A stretch of 14,928 nucleotides of DNA from Fidelibacterota bacterium (GCA_004124535.1 SCKQ01000053.1:1-14928); one strand, 5' to 3'. Counted from the first letter of the stretch, positions 6,282 to 14,242 are shown. Notes: a model not told the origin generated them from the sequence alone. Program-made: numbers and translations.

Positions 6282-6608
6282 ATGAGTTTTACACTTATAC
6301 CGGAGCCACCCTATTATGCCGTTATTTTCACCACAATGCGTGTAAATGATCCCAATGATGGTTACGCTGAAATGAGCGAAGGACTGGAAAAGATAGTTTG
6401 CGATCAACCTGGTTATATTGGCATGGAATCTGTTAGGGAGAAGGACGGGTTTGGAATTACAGTATGTTACTGAATAGATAAAGCGTCAATAACAAATTGG
6501 AAAAACAATCTGGAACACCAGGATGCACAAGAGAAGGGTATGGCCGATTGGTATAAAAATTATTTTTTACGTGTAGCCAAAGTGGAGCGAGACAATGAAA
6601 CAATATGA
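6282..6608 (+). pseudogene. Antibiotic-biosynthesis-monooxygenase-like protein with an in-frame TGA
   Basis: The first 63 codons (6282-6470) encode the N-terminal half of a small ABM-fold protein: IPEPPYYAVIFTT at the start and GYIGMESVREKDGFGITV before the break. A TGA follows at 6471-6473, directly after the codons for ...TVCY. The same frame then continues with the C-terminal half, including ITNWKNNLEH, ADWYKNYFLRVAKVERD, to a second TGA at 6606-6608. Related proteins, as I recall them, read ...TVSYWES... here, so the TGA replaces a Trp codon (TGG); a single G-to-A change would explain it. TGA ends at least five intact genes in this window, so general recoding is unlikely. Either a recent nonsense mutation, a sequencing or assembly error, or stop readthrough. 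The last 14 bases overlap lpdA and include its ribosome binding site. The family's members are small dimeric ferredoxin-like proteins, often of unknown substrate. Confidence 0.8.
6584..6587 (+). promoter_or_regulatory. Ribosome binding site of lpdA
   Basis: GGAG with a 7-base spacer to the ATG at 6595. It lies inside the 3' coding part of the interrupted monooxygenase gene, so that stretch is kept for lpdA translation even if the upstream gene is dead. Confidence 0.6.
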
Positions 6609-7983
6609 TCTGGCAATATTGGGTGGGGGCCCTGGCGGTTACGTGGCTGCGATTCGTGCGGCACAGCTTGGTTTAACGACAGCTATAATTGATCAAGACA
6701 AGCTCGGGGGTATTTGCCTGAATTGGGGTTGTATTCCCACGAAAGCATTACTGAAGAATGCGGAGGTGTTGGATACCGTGAAGAATGCGAAAAACTTTGG
6801 AATCAACATCCCTTCTTACAAGGTAGATTTTGCAAAAACAATTAGACGTAGCCGACAGATCTCCGAACGGCTCTCCAAGGGGATTGATTTTTTGATGAAG
6901 AAAAACAATATTACCCATATAATTGGCAGAGGGTCGTTTATTGCGAAGAATAAAATTGAAGTAAAAAATGGTAGGAAATGGGTTGCGGTGCAGGCGAAAC
7001 ATTTCATTATTGCTACTGGTGGCAGACCAAAGGTTTATCCGGGCATGGATTTTGATGACAAACAGGTGATCAGTTCAAAGGAAGCGATGATCCTTAACCA
7101 GCCACCAGAAGAAATGGTTATTGTAGGTGCGGGAGCTATCGGTGCAGAATTCGCATATTTTTATAACAGTTATGGTACCAAAGTAACGTTGCTGGAAATG
7201 ATGGATCGAGTTCTACCAATGGAGGATGAAGAAGTTTCCAAGGAATTAGAGGAGAATTTTATAAAAATTGGTATAGCAGTACACACCAGTACAACGGTAG
7301 AAAGGATTGAAACTTTAAAGACCAAGGTAAAGGTCCATATTAAGCACGGTAACAAAAAAGAATTAATAGAAGGCAGTGTAGCACTTTTAGCTGTGGGTAT
7401 TACGGGAAATACTGAAGATCTAGGTCTTGAAAAAATTGGTATCAAGACAGAAAAAGGTGCGGTGTTGATTGATGATTATGGACAAACGACTGTTCCGAAT
7501 ATTTTTGCCATCGGTGATGTCACTGGTCCGCCATGGTTGGCCCATGTAGCTTCTGCCCAGGGACATGTAGCAGCAGAAAAAATTGCAGGTCATCCTACGT
7601 TTCCGGTTGATTACAGCAACATACCTGCCTGTACTTATTGTCAGCCGCAAGTGGCTTCACTGGGCTTAACAGAGGCTCAAGCGCGGGATGCAGGACATGA
7701 TGTAAAGGTTGGGAAATTCAATTTCCGCTCCAGTGGCAAGGCCATGGCTATGGGTTACATGGCTGGTTTTGTAAAGATCGTTTTTGATGCTAAATATGGC
7801 GAATTACTGGGCTGTCATATTATCGGTGCTGAAGCTACAGAACTGATCGCAGAATTAGCCATGGCAAAAGGACTTGAAGCCACTTGGCAGGACCTGGCTA
7901 GAACCGTACATGCTCACCCAACGCTATCAGAAGCCATTATGGAAGCGGCCCTGGATGCTTTTGGTAGGGCGATTCATCAATGA
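6595..7983 (+). CDS. lpdA: Dihydrolipoyl dehydrogenase (E3)
   Basis: A 462-residue flavoprotein that reoxidises the dihydrolipoyl arm of E2 using NAD+. The FAD-binding motif LGGGPGGYVAAIRAAQLG is at residues 9-26, the redox-active disulfide is C41/C46 in GGICLNWGCIPTK, the NAD-binding motif VIVGAGAIGAEFA lies near 175-187, the second FAD motif IFAIGDVTGPPWLAH is near 303-317, and the C-terminal active-site pair is H441 and E446 in HAHPTLSE. Length and all motifs match functional E3. It is the first intact gene of a run that includes lipB, the E1 and E2 components and lipA, so it most likely serves the E1/E2 complex encoded downstream, although E3 can be shared between complexes and the glycine cleavage system. 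Its TGA stop overlaps the lipB start as ATGA. Confidence 0.97.
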   Translation: MKQYDLAILGGGPGGYVAAIRAAQLGLTTAIIDQDKLGGICLNWGCIPTKALLKNAEVLDTVKNAKNFGINIPSYKVDFAKTIRRSRQISERLSKGIDFLMKKNNITHIIGRGSFIAKNKIEVKNGRKWVAVQAKHFIIATGGRPKVYPGMDFDDKQVISSKEAMILNQPPEEMVIVGAGAIGAEFAYFYNSYGTKVTLLEMMDRVLPMEDEEVSKELEENFIKIGIAVHTSTTVERIETLKTKVKVHIKHGNKKELIEGSVALLAVGITGNTEDLGLEKIGIKTEKGAVLIDDYGQTTVPNIFAIGDVTGPPWLAHVASAQGHVAAEKIAGHPTFPVDYSNIPACTYCQPQVASLGLTEAQARDAGHDVKVGKFNFRSSGKAMAMGYMAGFVKIVFDAKYGELLGCHIIGAEATELIAELAMAKGLEATWQDLARTVHAHPTLSEAIMEAALDAFGRAIHQ

Positions 7984-8648
7984 TCACGGAACCAGATAAT
8001 ATAGCGATGAGAAAAATAGACATCCTGGATCTCGGTGCTAGACCTTATAAAGAAGTCTGGGACCTGCAAAAAGAATTGGTGGAAAAGAGACGGAACGGTC
8101 AAATAAACGATACATTGATTCTGGTAGAGCATGAACCGGTTTATACCCTAGGGAAAAGTGCGGATGAAAATCATATTCTGCAGCACACACCTAGGGAGGT
8201 GAAAACTTACCGTATTGAACGAGGCGGGGATGTAACCTTTCATGGTCCGGGACAATTGGTTGGGTATCCTATTTTGGATTTGCATAATTATAAAAAAAGT
8301 ATTAGCGGGTACATGCGAAGTCTGGAACAGCTCATCATTGACACGCTGGCTGAATATGAGATTACAGCAGAGCGGAAAGATGGATTAACGGGTGTTTGGG
8401 TTGGTGATGAAAAAATCGCAGCTTTAGGTGTGCGTGTGACTCGGTGGATAACAATGCATGGTTTTGCACTGAATGTAACACCTGACCTGACCTATTACAG
8501 CGGCATTATACCATGTGGAATATTTGAATACGGGGTAACCAGTATGGCTAGGCTTTTAACTGATGAGGTAACAGTCGATTCAGTAAAGCAGGTGCTTATT
8601 GAAAAATTTATGAACCAGTTTCAGACTGCTGAATCAATGATTGGATAA
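7980..8648 (+). CDS. lipB: Lipoyl(octanoyl) transferase
   Basis: A 222-residue enzyme that moves the octanoyl group from acyl carrier protein to the lipoyl-domain lysine of E2 and related proteins, the first step of endogenous lipoylation. Motifs: VEHEPVYTLGKSA (residues 49-61), RGGDVTFHGPGQLVGYPI (81-98), the catalytic lysine K145 in GDEKIAALGVRV, HGFALNV (160-166), and the catalytic cysteine C179 in GIIPCGI. The start at 7980 overlaps the lpdA stop by 4 bases; an alternative ATG at 8007 (residue 10, MRKIDILDLG) would give an N terminus closer to most homologues, and I cannot decide between them. The next gene, E1, begins 3 bases after the stop. Placement beside E2 and lipA indicates dedicated lipoylation of the complex made from this operon. 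Confidence 0.96.
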   Translation: MITEPDNIAMRKIDILDLGARPYKEVWDLQKELVEKRRNGQINDTLILVEHEPVYTLGKSADENHILQHTPREVKTYRIERGGDVTFHGPGQLVGYPILDLHNYKKSISGYMRSLEQLIIDTLAEYEITAERKDGLTGVWVGDEKIAALGVRVTRWITMHGFALNVTPDLTYYSGIIPCGIFEYGVTSMARLLTDEVTVDSVKQVLIEKFMNQFQTAESMIG

Positions 8649-8650
8649 AG

Positions 8651-10657
8651 ATGGCCCGCCTATATGGATTTCAAAAAAAGGACCTGATCCATGTCTATGA
8701 GAATATGGTTTTGGCACGCAAGTTGGATGAAAAAATGATGATCCTTTTGCGGCAGGGAAAAGGGTTCTTTCATACGGCCTGTTCTGGTCATGAAGCGGCA
8801 CAGACAGCTGCCGCACATACGTTAAAACCTGGTAAAGATTGGTTCTATCCTTATTATCGTGATGGTGCGTTTACTACTGGATTGGGTATGACAGCAAAGG
8901 ATCAACTACTGGCCTTCTTTGCAAAAGCAGATGATCCTTCTTCTGGAGGTCGGCAAATGCCGCATCACTTTGGCAAACGTGAACTGAATATTGTAACACA
9001 ATCTAGTCCTACTGGAACCCAGTATTTGCAAGCAGTTGGCTGTGGCATGGCCTGTAAGCTAAATAAGGAAAAAGAAGTGGTATATGTTTCATCGGGAGAA
9101 GGGACAACAAGCCAGGGTGATTTTCATGAAGCACTCAATTGGGCCAGCAGGGAAAAATTACCGGTCATATTTCACATTCAGGATAACGAATATGCCATCA
9201 GTGTACATATTTCAGAACAAACCTCTGGCGGGTCTGTCTTTTCAATGGTATCCGGCTACCAGAATCTTGGGCGATTCGATGTGGATGGTTCTGATTATTT
9301 TGAGACACACCTGGCGTTTAAAAAGGCTGTAGATAGAGCGCGGAAAGGGAAAGGACCTGCAGTTATAGTTTCCCATGTGGATCGATTAAAACCACACTCA
9401 TCATCGGATGATCATTTAAAATACCGTACGAAAGATGAAATAGAAGAAATGGAAAAAAATGATCCAATTCTGAAATTTAGAGATGAGTGTATTGCCAACA
9501 AGGTCATCAAAAAGGAAGAATTTGAAAAGATAGAAATTAAGCTTAAAGACCAAGTGGACCAGGATGCTGATTGGGCGGAAGCGCAAGATCATCCTGAATC
9601 ATCCACAGCTACTGATCATGTTTACAGTGGCAAACTTCCTGATGGTAGCCTAACAATGAAAACGATCAATGAAAAGATTGTAATTGTTGACGCGATAAAT
9701 CACGCTCTTGCAGAAGAAATGGAGCGAAATGATAAAATGATTATTTATGGACAGGATATTGCTGATCCTAAAGGGGGAGTATTTACCGCTACAAAAGGAT
9801 TAACAGATAAATACGGGCATGACCGTGTATTTAACGGTCCTTTAGCCGAATCTTCAATAGTTGGGTCAGCAATCGGTTTAGCAACTGCTGGGTATAAGCC
9901 GGTAGTGGAAATACAGTTTGGAGATTATATCTGGACCGCAATGATGCAAATCCGCAATGAATTAGCTACAATACGGTACCGTTCTAACAATGCCTGGTCA
10001 TGCCCTGCCGTCATCCGCGTTCCAGTTGGTGGTTACATTCATGGGGGTTTATGCCATAGCCAATCAATTGATGGTTATTTTATCCATATGCCCGGGATTT
10101 ACATTGCTTATCCATCCAACGCGGCAGATGCGAAGGGGCTATTAAAGATGGCCTGTCGGATGGACGATCCAGTGATATTTATGGAGCACAAAGGTATCTA
10201 TCGCCAGGGTTATGCGGTAAGTCCAGAACCTGATGAAAATTATTTATTGCCATTTGGTGAAGCCAATTTAGTAAAAGAAGGTACAGATATCTCTATAATC
10301 ACTTGGGGTGCAATGGTTCAGCAATCCATTGATGCAGTAAATTCCCTTTCCCTTGATGATGGTGTTGTAGAGATAATTGATTTACGTACATTGAATCCAC
10401 TGGATTTTTCAACGATAAACAAATCTATTCAAAAGACGGGTAAAGCCCTGGTAGTGTACGAAGATAATCTAACCAATGGGCCTGGAGCTGAAATATCTGC
10501 GTTGATTAGTGATCGTTGTTTTGAAATGCTGGATGGTCCCATTCGCAGAGTTGCATCTAAAGACAGTCCGGTGCCCTATAACATGTATCTGGAAGCGGGT
10601 GTGTTACCACAGGTAAGTGATATTGAAGAAGCATTAATCGAACTATTGGAGTATTGA
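8651..10657 (+). CDS. 2-oxoacid dehydrogenase E1, fused alpha and beta subunits
   Basis: A 668-residue thiamine-diphosphate enzyme that decarboxylates a 2-oxoacid and passes the acyl group to lipoylated E2. Residues about 1-320 are the alpha subunit: GGRQMPHHFG (99-108) and the cofactor motif from G149-E150-G151 to D178-N179 (GEGTTSQGDFHEALNWA ... DNEYAISV). Residues about 336-668 are the beta subunit, beginning MKTINEKIVIVDAINHAL and including IIYGQDIADPKGGVF, FNGPLAESSIVG and H469 in GGLCHSQS. A charged, probably flexible linker joins them. The GEG and DN variants of the usual GDG...NN motif resemble branched-chain 2-oxoacid dehydrogenases, so that, pyruvate or a mixed specificity are all possible. 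Fused E1 proteins of this size are common in Bacteroidota and relatives. It lies 2 bases after lipB, and its stop overlaps the E2 start. Confidence 0.95.
   Translation: MARLYGFQKKDLIHVYENMVLARKLDEKMMILLRQGKGFFHTACSGHEAAQTAAAHTLKPGKDWFYPYYRDGAFTTGLGMTAKDQLLAFFAKADDPSSGGRQMPHHFGKRELNIVTQSSPTGTQYLQAVGCGMACKLNKEKEVVYVSSGEGTTSQGDFHEALNWASREKLPVIFHIQDNEYAISVHISEQTSGGSVFSMVSGYQNLGRFDVDGSDYFETHLAFKKAVDRARKGKGPAVIVSHVDRLKPHSSSDDHLKYRTKDEIEEMEKNDPILKFRDECIANKVIKKEEFEKIEIKLKDQVDQDADWAEAQDHPESSTATDHVYSGKLPDGSLTMKTINEKIVIVDAINHALAEEMERNDKMIIYGQDIADPKGGVFTATKGLTDKYGHDRVFNGPLAESSIVGSAIGLATAGYKPVVEIQFGDYIWTAMMQIRNELATIRYRSNNAWSCPAVIRVPVGGYIHGGLCHSQSIDGYFIHMPGIYIAYPSNAADAKGLLKMACRMDDPVIFMEHKGIYRQGYAVSPEPDENYLLPFGEANLVKEGTDISIITWGAMVQQSIDAVNSLSLDDGVVEIIDLRTLNPLDFSTINKSIQKTGKALVVYEDNLTNGPGAEISALISDRCFEMLDGPIRRVASKDSPVPYNMYLEAGVLPQVSDIEEALIELLEY
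10648..10651 (+). promoter_or_regulatory. Ribosome binding site that sets the E2 start
   Basis: GGAG ends 5 bases before the ATG at 10657, and only 2 bases before a TTG at 10654 in the same frame. The spacing favours ATG 10657, whose first base is the last base of the E1 stop (TGATG). Confidence 0.55.
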
Positions 10658-11895
10658 TGTTAGTAGATATTATAATGCCCAAAATGGGAGAATCCATCAC
10701 GGAGGGAACGATAATTGAGTGGCGTAAGAAAATTGGTGATAATGTGGAAAAAGACGAGATATTCCTGGAGATCGGAACTGACAAGGTCGACTCCGAAATC
10801 CCAGCATCGGTGTCCGGTACCTTGGTTGAAATACTGGCCGAACCAAACGATGTGGTTGATGTGGGTAAAGTGATCGGCAGAATAAATACCGATACAGAAG
10901 CTGCAATAGAGACACCAGTTCAAGATCAACCTGAACCTATTGTACCAAAGGAAGCTGAAGCACTCCAAATGGAAAAGCCGGTACGAAAATCTACTGCAAA
11001 AAAGTTGGCTGGTAAAAGAAAGTCATTTTTCACGCCAGTGGTTATGAAAATTGCCAATGAGAAAAACGTACCTATGACAGAACTGGATACGGTTCAAGGC
11101 ACAGGTAGGGGTGGTCGTGTTACCAAAAAAGATTTACTGGCTTATCTGGATGATCGCAGTGAGCCCGTGACGTCATCTAAACTAAGCATGTCCGATAATA
11201 TTGAAGAGATGGAATACATGCGCAAGAAGATAGCAGACCATATGCGTTCCAGTCTAGATACTGCTGCTCATGTTCATGTGATGACTGAAGTCGATATGAC
11301 AACGATTGTAGATTATGTAACGGCGAAAGAAGAATCGTTTTCCAGTAGAGAAGGTTTTAGCCTGACCTATACTCCATTTATTGTAACTGCTGCGGTAAAA
11401 GCAATTCAGCGATTCCCATTGATGAATTGTTCGCTAGAGGGCGGTAATATTGTGCACAAGAAAAATATAAATATTGGTATGGCTGTTTCAATAGAGAATG
11501 GGTTGATGGTACCGGTGATTGAAAAATGCGAAGAGGCTAATTTTCTTGGTTTATGCCGCCGTGTCCGGGATATAACGGTAAGAACACGGGATAAAAAGCT
11601 AAGTCCTGATGAGTTGCAGGGATCCACATTCTCCATTTCAAATTTCGGTGTATTTAACGTAACCATGGGTACGCCTATTATCAATCAGCCAAATGTGGGT
11701 ATCCTTGGTGTGGGCGCAATAAAAAAACGACCGGTTGTTATCGAAACAGAAGCCGGGGACACGATCGGTATCCGTAGCATGATGATACTCACCCTGGGTT
11801 TTGATCATCGAATCATTGATGGTGCCGGCGGCAGTCAGTTCATCGATACTGTGCGAAAAGAACTGGAAACCGTAGATCTGGAGCGACTCTTTTAA
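10657..11895 (+). CDS. 2-oxoacid dehydrogenase E2 (lipoamide acyltransferase)
   Basis: A 412-residue core component that carries the acyl group on a lipoyl arm and transfers it to CoA. Domains in order: one lipoyl domain (about 2-77) with the lipoylation lysine K43 in EIGTDKVDSEIPA; a flexible Ala/Pro/Glu/Lys-rich linker (about 79-121); the peripheral subunit-binding domain (about 122-166) with the core GTGRGGRVTKKDLLAYL; and the catalytic domain (about 180-412), with SFTFSISNFG-like FSISNFG and the active-site H384 and D388 in DHRIIDGAGG. The ATG at 10657 is preferred over TTG 10654 because of spacing from GGAG. A single lipoyl domain and no E3 fusion are usual for this group. It partners the fused E1 upstream and LpdA; the acyl specificity cannot be set from sequence. 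Its TAA overlaps the next start by one base. Confidence 0.96.
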   Translation: MLVDIIMPKMGESITEGTIIEWRKKIGDNVEKDEIFLEIGTDKVDSEIPASVSGTLVEILAEPNDVVDVGKVIGRINTDTEAAIETPVQDQPEPIVPKEAEALQMEKPVRKSTAKKLAGKRKSFFTPVVMKIANEKNVPMTELDTVQGTGRGGRVTKKDLLAYLDDRSEPVTSSKLSMSDNIEEMEYMRKKIADHMRSSLDTAAHVHVMTEVDMTTIVDYVTAKEESFSSREGFSLTYTPFIVTAAVKAIQRFPLMNCSLEGGNIVHKKNINIGMAVSIENGLMVPVIEKCEEANFLGLCRRVRDITVRTRDKKLSPDELQGSTFSISNFGVFNVTMGTPIINQPNVGILGVGAIKKRPVVIETEAGDTIGIRSMMILTLGFDHRIIDGAGGSQFIDTVRKELETVDLERLF

Positions 11896-12716
11896 TGGCA
11901 ATTGACCACGTATTAAAACTGTATGCGGAAACGATCCGATCACCCTATCTGCATTATGGTTTCTGGGACGAACCGGAAAAAGTCAATGCGGATTCATTAT
12001 CCATTGATGATATTGCTGAGGCCCAGGGGCGCTATATCGAACATTTAACCTCATTCATACCGGACGATGTGCGATCTATTCTGGACGTGGGCTGCGGCGT
12101 GGGTGGCAATGCAGCATATTTACAGGAGCGTGGCTTCGATATAGATGTGCTGTCCCCTGATCCTTATCAGGAGGAAGTGATCAAAAAAATATTTAACGGC
12201 GCATTGGAGTTCTTCAAATCAAAATTTGAGAATTTTAAAGCAGATCGCACCTATGACCTCATCCTAGAAAGTGAGAGTGCCTGTTATATTAAGATTGAAC
12301 AGGGATTCACCTCAGCAAGACGGGCATTACGAGTTGGTGGGTATTTACTGGCAGCCGATTATTTTGTCTATTTTCGTGATGACAGAGGTAGTCCCCATTT
12401 AAAATCGTCCCACCTGATGAAAGCGTATCTGGAGGCTGCTGAAACAGCAGGTTTCAAATTATTGAAAGAATATGATCAAACTGAGAATACCATGCCTACT
12501 TTGGACGCGGCCCATCATTTTATCGAGCGATTTATCCTGCCTACAGCGGAATATGCTCAGGTTTCATTGCAACGCAAAAAACCGCTCACATACCGATTGA
12601 TGAAATCACTATTTGGAAAGAACATATCCAGTAAAATGGATCAACTGGATTTAGTGAAGAGTCAAGAGTTTAGAAAATACCGTAAATACATGATCTATTT
12701 ATTCCAGAAGGTATAA
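11895..12716 (+). CDS. Class I SAM-dependent methyltransferase
   Basis: A 273-residue protein with a Rossmann-type SAM-binding domain: motif I ILDVGCGVGGNAAYL at residues 62-76, an acidic residue at the end of strand 2 (near IDVLSPD), strand 4 YDLILESESACYI, and the post-motif ALRVGGYLLAADYF. The N-terminal part has HYGFWD (20-25) and AQGRYIEHL (43-51), a layout seen in small-molecule methyltransferases of the UbiE and sarcosine/tocopherol type; the C-terminal 60 residues are helical and basic. The target is unknown. The start overlaps the E2 stop by one base (TAATG), and lipA follows 5 bases later, so it is firmly inside the lipoylation operon even though no methylation step is known in lipoate synthesis. 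It could act on a quinone, a lipid or a protein of the complex. Confidence 0.85.
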   Translation: MAIDHVLKLYAETIRSPYLHYGFWDEPEKVNADSLSIDDIAEAQGRYIEHLTSFIPDDVRSILDVGCGVGGNAAYLQERGFDIDVLSPDPYQEEVIKKIFNGALEFFKSKFENFKADRTYDLILESESACYIKIEQGFTSARRALRVGGYLLAADYFVYFRDDRGSPHLKSSHLMKAYLEAAETAGFKLLKEYDQTENTMPTLDAAHHFIERFILPTAEYAQVSLQRKKPLTYRLMKSLFGKNISSKMDQLDLVKSQEFRKYRKYMIYLFQKV

Positions 12717-12721
12717 CCGAA

Positions 12722-13591
12722 GTGACAACAGCATTAAAGAATCCCTATAAACCAAAGATCCGGCTGCAGATGGGTAGGGGATACCGTTTCGTAGATCAGG
12801 TCGTCAAAACAAATAATCTACATACAGTTTGTGAAGAAGCCCGTTGTCCCAATATCTATGAATGCTGGAATCGAGGTACGGCGACCATCATGATTCTGGG
12901 AGATGTGTGCACCAGGGCTTGCGGATTCTGTTCTGTGAAAACTGGGAAGCCGACTTTTGATGATCCGCTGGAACCGGTACGAACTGCCTTGGCGGTGAAG
13001 AAAATGGATCTGCGCCATGTGGTGATCACATCAGTGGATCGGGACGACATCAAAAACGACTATGGTGCGGCAATCTGGGCGGCTACAATTCGCCAAGTTC
13101 ACCATCATGTTCCTGATTGTACAGTGGAAGTATTAACACCGGATTTCAAAGGATATCAGCCAGCACTATTAAAAGTTTTTGCAGCAGCACCTGAGATATT
13201 CAGCCATAATGTCGAATGTGTTGAAAGGATCAGTAAACAGGTTCGCAGTCAGGCCAATTGGCAGCGTAGCCTGGATGTACTGAAATTTTCAGTAAAAAAT
13301 GGATTTCAGACAAAGACCGGGATGATGGTCGGTCTGGGGGAATCGACTACAGAAGTAATGGAAACAATGAAACAAGTGGTTGATACAGGTGTTTCAATAT
13401 TTACAATCGGGCAATATTTACAACCGACTGGTGATCACCTGCCAGTAGAAAGATATGTTACTGATCAGGAATTTGAAGATTATAAATGTATCGGTTTGGA
13501 ATTAGGATTTTCAGTAGTGGAAGCAGGGGCTCTGGTACGGAGTTCATACCACGCTGATGAACAAGCTAGGCAGGTACATGCCGCTGTGTAA
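12722..13591 (+). CDS. lipA: Lipoyl synthase
   Basis: A 289-residue radical SAM enzyme that inserts two sulfur atoms into the octanoyl chain bound to lipoyl domains. The auxiliary cluster motif is C37-x4-C42-x5-C48 (CEEARCPNIYEC), the radical SAM motif is C63-x3-C67-x2-C70 (CTRACGFC), and the conserved C-terminal RSSYHAD (273-279) supplies the serine ligand of the auxiliary cluster. Other motifs: VVITSVDRDD (near residue 100), EVLTPDFKG, HNVECV and TKTGMMVGLGE. The GTG start at 12722 gives the usual N-terminal length; no strong Shine-Dalgarno is seen. It lies 5 bases after the methyltransferase and completes the pair with lipB for endogenous lipoate synthesis. The auxiliary cluster is consumed in turnover, so the enzyme needs iron-sulfur repair from elsewhere in the cell. 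Confidence 0.97.
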   Translation: MTTALKNPYKPKIRLQMGRGYRFVDQVVKTNNLHTVCEEARCPNIYECWNRGTATIMILGDVCTRACGFCSVKTGKPTFDDPLEPVRTALAVKKMDLRHVVITSVDRDDIKNDYGAAIWAATIRQVHHHVPDCTVEVLTPDFKGYQPALLKVFAAAPEIFSHNVECVERISKQVRSQANWQRSLDVLKFSVKNGFQTKTGMMVGLGESTTEVMETMKQVVDTGVSIFTIGQYLQPTGDHLPVERYVTDQEFEDYKCIGLELGFSVVEAGALVRSSYHADEQARQVHAAV

Positions 13592-13599
13592 CTATAAAG

Positions 13600-14205
13600 A
13601 TGAATAGCAGAAATACTGTTGTTATCATGACTCTCGTTGCTGGGGTAATCCTGGTACAATTGGTGTCACGCGGCCAGCCAGAACCTGGCACCGCAGAAGA
13701 AAAAAAGACCGTGATCAAAAATGAGGTCACCCCGAATAGTACCAGAATCGGAAATCTATCAGCCAATGTACCGGATAACTGGTCGGCTGTTAGGCCTTCC
13801 AGTTCCATGCGCTTAATGCAATTTCGTCTGGGTGCACCGGCAGATGATGCCACCCTGGCAATATTTAAAAATATTGGGGGAACAATAGATAATAACCTGG
13901 CAAGGTGGTCCAGTCAATTCGGTTATTCATTATCAGATTCTGAAGTAAACATACGGGCCGAGGTTATCAACGGAATGCAGGTCAATATTATAAGTATACT
14001 GGGGACCTACACAAATACGATGGCATTTCCCGGTGCTGCCCAGCCAAAGCTAAATTACCGTCTTTTGGCTGCCATCGCGAATACACCAGATGGTTTGTAT
14101 TATTTCAAATTGACGGGACCAAATACCGTGATCACAGGTAGATTAGAGGAGTTTTCGCGTTTCATAAAATCATTGCGGTATGATGAAATTGGTAAAAAAT
14201 CTTAA
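13600..14205 (+). CDS. Membrane-anchored protein of unknown function
   Basis: A 201-residue protein with a short basic N terminus and one hydrophobic segment (residues about 7-23), then a mostly polar domain. There is no lipobox cysteine, so it is an uncleaved anchor or a signal peptide with unclear cleavage, and the rest should face the periplasm. The soluble part has ANVPDNWSAVRPSSSMR (about 54-70), FRLGAPADDATLAIFKNIGG (about 75-94) and NLARWSSQFG, a pattern I associate with small conserved exported proteins of unknown function in several phyla. The C-terminal GLYYFKLTGPNTVITGRLEE and FSRFIKSLRY resemble the end of a PsbP- or lipid-binding-like fold, but this is weak. It begins 8 bases after lipA and so is probably the last gene of the operon. 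No functional link with lipoylation is apparent. Confidence 0.75.
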   Translation: MNSRNTVVIMTLVAGVILVQLVSRGQPEPGTAEEKKTVIKNEVTPNSTRIGNLSANVPDNWSAVRPSSSMRLMQFRLGAPADDATLAIFKNIGGTIDNNLARWSSQFGYSLSDSEVNIRAEVINGMQVNIISILGTYTNTMAFPGAAQPKLNYRLLAAIANTPDGLYYFKLTGPNTVITGRLEEFSRFIKSLRYDEIGKKS

Positions 14206-14242
14206 AAAGAACGTATTTATGGCAAATAATCTGGGAAAAAAC

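Noticed and set aside
6278..6283. Perfect TATAAT just before the monooxygenase-like gene
   Set aside because: It overlaps the start codon, so it cannot drive that gene, and there is no -35 at the right distance (TTGGCA is 28 bases upstream).
6471..6473. TGA read as tryptophan or selenocysteine throughout the genome
   Set aside because: At least five intact genes in the window end in TGA at the expected protein length, and the affected position is Trp in the family, not a Cys/Sec site.
12437..12451. CTGCTG-AAA-CAGCAG perfect hairpin
   Set aside because: It lies within the methyltransferase coding sequence in frame (Ala-Ala-Glu-Thr-Ala-Gly); short and best explained by codon content.
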